From contig BQKZ01004591.1 in the NCBI GenBank assembly GCA_036244855.1, positions 26,262 to 40,100 on the forward strand: a stretch of DNA of 13,839 nt, in the 5' to 3' direction. The notes under the pieces are model-generated. The model worked only from the letters and a program-made list of their open reading frames with translations. It was not told the origin of the DNA and did not search any database. A program made the translations under genes and the position numbers. The stretch is from Temnopleurus reevesii (Eukaryota; Echinodermata; Echinoidea; Temnopleuroida; Temnopleuridae). Positions 1 to 6,500 of the stretch are shown one piece after another. The first letter of the stretch is position 1. Each line of letters starts with the position of its first letter.

Positions 1-146
1 AGGTGGCAGCAATATGCGGTGAGAGTGATGTGAGGTGGCAGCAATATGCGGTGAGAGTGATGTGAGGTGGCAGCAATATGCGGTGAGAGTGATGTGAGGT
101 GGCAGCAATATGCGGTGAGAGTGATGTGAGGTGGCAGCAATATGCA
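1..146. repeat. 32-bp minisatellite, four full copies plus a partial one
   Basis: Identical 32-bp units start at 1, 33, 65 and 97, and a partial fifth runs from 129 to about 146 before diverging. Each unit contains GGTGAGAGT, which resembles a 5' splice site. The array touches the window edge and probably continues upstream. There is no spacer between units. Confidence 0.95.
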
Positions 147-307
147 GTTGATATGTCAGGAGAGGACAGAGGATATTCCCAATCACTGAAATTAAAAATT
201 GGCAAGCTTTGGTAGAATAATTGATCTTTCACATTGCATCCTTGCTCCAGAGAGCTGTGTCTCTACATACATTTTTATAAAGTTGAATTTTTTCCATTGT
301 CCTGCAG

Positions 308-559
308 GAACCACTGACAATGTAGGTCCCATGACTTCTAACTGCCCGGCATCACAGAGCCTGACTACAGCTGTCGGAGGTAACTCTGCTATTGCTACAT
401 GGACTGAGCCATCATTCACCGATCCATCAGGTGTTGCTTCTGTCACAAGTAACTTCCAGTCCGGAGCTTCGTTCCCTGTCGGAGCTACCACTGTTACATA
501 CACAGCTACAGATACACTGGGCAATACTGGAGAGTGTTCATTCACAATCACTGTCACTG
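308..559 (+). CDS. Exon 1 in window: HYR domain 1
   Basis: This internal exon is 252 bp and phase 1 at both ends. Its acceptor is a pyrimidine-rich tract ending CCTGCAG at 301-307, and its donor is ACTG|GTCAGT at 560. It encodes residues 1-84, one complete HYR domain. The two expected cysteines are C13 (in SNCP) and C77 (in GECSF). The family core is present: W32, P35, D39, the FPVG motif at 56-59, VTYTATD at 63-69 and GN at 72-73. The frame stays open upstream to 199, but the strong acceptor and the matching phase of the other exons argue that coding begins at 308. It is closest to the next exon, with roughly 80 per cent identical residues. Confidence 0.92.
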
Positions 560-3500
560 GTCAGTTTAACAACAAATTTTGATCTCATTTTATTTCCCTT
601 ACTACGAGAATCAGGATGCTACAGTAAGCTCTGATGTTATCATTATGTAAATCATAAAGAATTCTTTGTATTTGGAGATCTTTTCCTTTGAAATATTAGA
701 TTCATTATACCTTTAATCAATTCTCGCTATACGAATACGCATGAAGAAACCGGTTGCTGGGCTTAATCTCTAAAGGGACGGTTCATCCATATTCTTGACT
801 TTTATATTTGTTTCTCCCTTTTCTTGATTTAAGTGTGAGTAATGTTAGTTTTCATTGTTTTCTGTATCTAACTTATGCTGATTATCTGTCATTGTTGCGA
901 AGCTGCCATGCACCAGAAGTTGTAGATTCCCTGAAGAGGTAAAAAAATCTTTCAAGTTAAACCACATCCAGGTACTTGTGTCACATACACTGCTAAAGAT
1001 CAACCAACAAATCCTGGTACATCTAACATCCATTTACATGTACTACTCAATTCCGTCCCTCAATATTTCTCTCATCGTGTTTCCTCGATAGCTCTTACCG
1101 ACAACGAAGGTCCCGTGACATCTAACTGCCCCTCATCACAGAGCCTGACTACAGCTGTTGGAGGCAATTCCGCCGTTGCTACATGGACTGAGCCAACCTT
1201 CACCGATCCATCAGGTGTTGCTTCCGTTACAAGTAACTTCCAGTCCGGAGCTTCCTTCCCTGTTGGAGCTACGACAGTCACATACACTGCCATTGATACC
1301 TTTGGTAACAGCGGTCAATGTACGTTTGTCATCTCTGTCATCGCTGGTAAGTGCATATCCCAATCCATGCTGAAGTTTATGACTTGACCACCTAAAAACA
1401 TTCATAAATAAGTACATGAATAACGTTAGCAGTGGCACATAAATGTGACAATATGGACCTTTAGCAGAAGGGTGCACCAACACAAGGCTACTTCTTGAAT
1501 GGACCTTAGAGCTAACGTTGTGATCGGCACTCCCGTCTTGTTTGCTAAGGCTCCGTATTATAGTGCAACCTACCCCTGTTGTATTTCTGAGAATAGAGAA
1601 TAGAATTCTTTTTGGGGGAATCATAATAGGGAATTGATTTATAGTTATTGAGATTTTCACATTAAAGTTTACAATTCCAGAATGTGGGCAGGTCAGGAGA
1701 AGGAGGTACTACTCAAGCCAATTAGTGATTGTCAAAGGACTATGTTGACAGATATCATTGTCGATGTTCTGTTGCAATATACTAATCAAAACTTTATGTT
1801 TCACTGTAGTTAATTATGAAATGCAGCTCAAAGATTAAAAAGCGAAAAACATTTTTCCTTCAGGAACTGATGCCACCCGACCAACCTTCCTCAATTGCCC
1901 ATCGAACATTGATACCACTGTGCCTTTTGGAACTCCTAGTGCTGTTGTAACGTGGACCGTACCTATCGCTGTAGATAACAGTGGTATCGTCACGACAACG
2001 TCGACAGCAAACTCTGGTGATTCCTTCAATGTGGGCGCTACCATCGTGACCTACACTGCTACTGATCCAAGCGGAAATGTTGAAACTTGCTCTTTCACCG
2101 TTACTGTCACTGGTTAGTCCATTCAGATTAATTTCTTTTAGTTGTAGGATAGTGTATAGGCCCTAGCACACCAAACACGGCACGGCGTAACGGCACGTTT
2201 CATACGCAGTATCTTGGTTGTCATTGACCAGCGCGCTTCTCCGCGCAGAGGATGTTTAACAATTGGCCGATCACAGGAGAGACATCGCGTAAAAACCGTG
2301 CCGTGATGCCGTGCAGTGTTTGGTGTGCCCGGGCCCTAAGATTGTAAGATACTCATAGCTTGTCTGAATGTCAGGAGCAGATATGAATGTCATGAAGAAA
2401 ATACTGAAAAACTACATGTATGTATCTGCAATGCCATATGAAAATAAGCTACATCTTTCTATGTCCAACCTGTCAGCTGTCTTTGTAATAATTATTTAAG
2501 AGAACTACTGTAACATCTAAATATATAAAAAGGATAAAGGGACTGCCTTCCGTTGAATTATTTACAAGTGAAATGAGAGAATGTAGAACGCAAGTGAAGA
2601 CATAGTCCTCATTGTACTGTAACACCTGTTTATGTGAAATAAAAAGTAGAAGTCATTAAGATGCCTAATGATACATGTCCCTGAAAAAGATTATTGATAA
2701 ATACAGGTCACATGATAATGAATGTATATCAATCATTCACACATAACTTAATTCAATTTTCTTTGATTTTCATAATTCAGAGGAGCCCCAAGTTGATGTG
2801 ACGCCTCCAGTGCTGTTCAACTGTCCTACCGGCATCACAGCTACAGCTGACCCAGGGTCATCATTAGCTATCGTCACCTGGACTCCACCCACTGCTACTG
2901 ATAACATCAGCGTTCCCGTCGTCACAAGCAACTTCCCCTCAGGCTCCTCCTTCCCTGTCGGATCCACCACCGTGGTGTACACGGCCGTCGACGCCGCCGG
3001 GAACCCCGCTTCCTGTTCGTTCAACGTCGTCGTCGAATCAGGAACCTCAAACGCCGCCCCGGTCGTGACCTTCTGCCCAACCAACGGACAGCTGTACTTC
3101 ACCGCACCGGGTGCAACGAGCGTTCGCGTAAACTTTGAGCCTCCTACGGCTACAGATGACTCTGGTTCGGTGACGGCGACCTCGACAAATGTGCCGGGAG
3201 ACACGTTTGATATTGGCTCCAATTCTGTTACCTATGTATTCAGTGATGCACAGGGACTCACAGCACAATGTACATTCTCATTTGAAGTCATGGGTGAGTA
3301 CGAATTCCATTTGCTTTGTTGGTTCTACTCTAACAAACAGGTTTACCAGGATGGTATGCGCTAACAAACTTGTATTAGAAACCACAGGCCATTGGCCTTT
3401 GTTAAGACTGATATGTTTGGTCTGAAGAAATAGCATTGACTTGTAGAGCCTTGGATATGTCAAGGATAAGAACAGATCAATGGTAAAAAGACCATCGATT

Positions 3501-6500
3501 TAACCCTTTCATGACGATAGGACACATTTTGTGTTTTGGTCCAATAATTTTTTATGTAATGTTCTAAAAAAAAATATACCTGATGTATAATTGAGCAAAA
3601 AGAGAAAAAAGTCCTACACTAGATCTGATCATTTTTATTCTATAACCATTTGTTGTTGGATACAGAGAATTTTTAAATTAAGAATAATCACTAAAATGGT
3701 CATAAATCCTTAAATTTCTCAATTCCGTTATGACTTATGCCTTTCAATTGCGTATTTGTTTATTTTCCTTAGGGTGCAAGCTTGTGTTCTAGCAACCCTT
3801 GTGATCCAAATGAACAATATTTCTGTATGTCAATTCAGTTATGACTTGCGCTGTTCAATTGTGTGGTTTTCTTTAATTTTTCAGAGGGTGCAAACCCGTG
3901 TTCCAGCAACCCCTGTAATGCGAACGAGCAGTGCTTCTACATCCCGACTCAGTTCCTTTGTATAAACACCAATAACAGAAGGAGAAGAGAGGCTGAAATG
4001 CTGGATCTGACTGGTAAGAAAACAAGCAATTCAGAGATGCCAACCGTTATCAAATATGAATGTGGCGAAATGGAAATGTGAATAACACAACAGCTGAACT
4101 TAAGTGAGGCAAACAACGGCAATAACCATGCCCTTACCCATGCTCTTGTTGTGAAAGCCTTGAATTCATATGTAAATATGCCTCATACATATTCCTTGAC
4201 AGTTCGCATCTCTGCAAATGTTCAGCTTTTTTATCGGTTGAAAGTAAATACGGTAGTTCCCTGCATTAATCAAGTTGCTATAGAATTCAGTCATAGTCTT
4301 ACAAAGCAAATTCTGTTCTGTTAGACAAAAAGATCATGTCAGTTGGTAAAGATGGGGAATTACTTTATTTTTTTCATCACCTAGGGGTGTTGTTCAAAAT
4401 CAACTGCAAATGAACTGCAACTTTGCAAATTGTAATGTGCAATTTCATTTGCGCACGGTATGCGCATTTAACAAGATGCGCATGAAACAGTGATTTTGAT
4501 TGGCACGTTCCAATCAACTGCAACTTGCGATCAATTGCAACTTTTAAACAACACCCACCTAGTTTGCTACACTATGCGATCCTTCAATGCCTGAAGATCA
4601 AAGCTGGTTTTGAATGTGCGAATGAAGGATTATACACTTTTTACTCAGGTTTGCTTGATTGTCAGCAAAATTTATTGCCCAAAAATATTTTTATGATAGG
4701 ATTGGAACTTGCAGTCAAACCTGTCTATATTGGCCAGCTGTCTGTTTCCCACGAGTGGCCAAGATAGACCGGTTTGACTGTATACATGCATAGCTGCCAA
4801 CTTTAGGCCTCAGATTTGTCAGCTTTTGTGTCAAATCCAGTAAAGATTACTAATTATGGCAACATTAGCACCATGCATTTCAATGTAATATATGTGAAGA
4901 TTACTAATTTGTAGCAGGATTATTACTAATTTCCACTGTCTCAGGTTGGCAGCTATGTACATGTACAACTTCGGGACAACAAACTTGGTTGATGAAATGA
5001 ATGTATGCTTCTATCTTTTCTACCATCACATAGTGTTTCCTCCATATCTATTCTCACAACTTTTATCTTCCATGAATTTAATCCGTAGCTGTACAGGAAA
5101 GAACAAACAAAAATCCATCATTGATTATGAAATATCAACCCTAATTCTACTGGCCTGTTTAGCAAGGTGAAAACAAGGAAACTGCCTTTTGATTAATGAA
5201 TGGTATCTATTCCTTAAGACTTCATTGGCCAGCCTACACATCAAGCCACCATTCATTCTGTACAAGGCTGCTGGGTTTTTCTGAAGTGTGGAGAGGAGAA
5301 GGAGATCAGATATGCATTGTCATTTTTGTTACTCCGTAAATTCTTGCTGGTCTATTTTACTTGTTTGTAAATGAATACAGATGAATATAAAAAGGAATAA
5401 CATACTCAGAAATGTTCCATTATATTATCCATACGCAATAGACACAACGATGGACAGAATAGGAAAGCTGATAAAAAATGGCAAATTACTCAAAAAGCTA
5501 ATGTGACGGTGTAAGAAAAGTAACGTACATGTAAATAGAAATCTGTGTGTGTGAAGAATACTTCAACACACATGAATGAATCACGCGTGCACCCATTCAA
5601 TTGTAATTGTGCTCTTTCTATTGTTTGCTCAAGTTGTAGATGCTAGTCGATCAAAGCGTGTCCGCAAGTGTGAATAGTGTCGATTGGCGTGGGTAAAGAG
5701 TTAAAATGAATAATATTCCTTTATTTTTTTCTGCTTTAGACGTCTGTCCATGTGAGAACGGAGGTCTCTGTCTACTGGACGAAGCTACATCATCAGCCTC
5801 ATGTGAATGCCCCCTTGGATATGAAGGCCCACTCTGCCAGATTAGTAAGTCTCTTTCGATTTCTCTAAAAAATAATAAGTACAGTGAAAACTCCGTATAA
5901 TGAGGTGCTTGGTACCATCAAAATTACCTTGTTGTAGCAGTAATCTCTTTGTAGCAGAGTTAAAAACAATAAGTTATTTATAGGACCAGATTCAGATATT
6001 TCGTTATATCAGATCTCTTTCTAATGAGTTTCCACTGTAGTGTTAAAGATGAAAATACAGAACTGTACTATCAAAACTATGCGAGATTAGTAATTCTCTC
6101 CAGATGAATTTCTCTAAAACTCATCAGTAGTGTTAGAGATGAAAATACAGTGCTGCACTATCAAAACTCTGCGAGATTAGTGAGTCTCTTGTTATTGCTC
6201 TGAAAATCATCAGTAATGTTAGAGATGAAAATACAGTACCGTACTATCAAAACTCTGCCAGGTTAGTGAGTCTCTTTTGATTTCTAAAAATCATCAGTAG
6301 TTTTAGAGATGAAAATACAGTACTGTACTATCAAAACTTTGCGAGATGAGTGAGTCTCTTGTTATTGCTCCGAAAATGATCAGTTGTGTTACAGACGAAA
6401 ATGCAGTACTTTACTCTCAAAACTATGCGAGATTAGTAATTCTCTGAGGATAGATTTCTCTTTTTATTACTCTGAAAGTCATCTGTAGTGTTACAGATGA

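Larger units (their letters stand above)
4014..5739 (+). other. Intron 5
   Basis: The longest intron (1726 bp), phase 1. It contains three short inverted-repeat elements (4385-4556, 4712-4780 and about 4790-4957). The rest, 4014-4378 and 4958-5739, is AT-rich without recognisable genes apart from a small hairpin at about 5545-5572 (TGTGTGTGAAG against CTTCAACACACA). Confidence 0.7.

Noticed and set aside
1..146. CRISPR-like array
   Set aside because: The units are directly adjacent with no unique spacers, and the context is a eukaryotic intron.
199..307. Upstream extension of the first HYR exon with a Met at 199
   Set aside because: The frame is open, but a strong pyrimidine tract and CAG end at 307. 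The phase at 308 matches all other exons, and the upstream translation has no HYR or signal-peptide character.
2770..3222. 150-residue minus-strand frame opposite exon 4
   Set aside because: It is the antisense shadow of a well-supported HYR exon. Similar shadows occur opposite exons 1 to 3.
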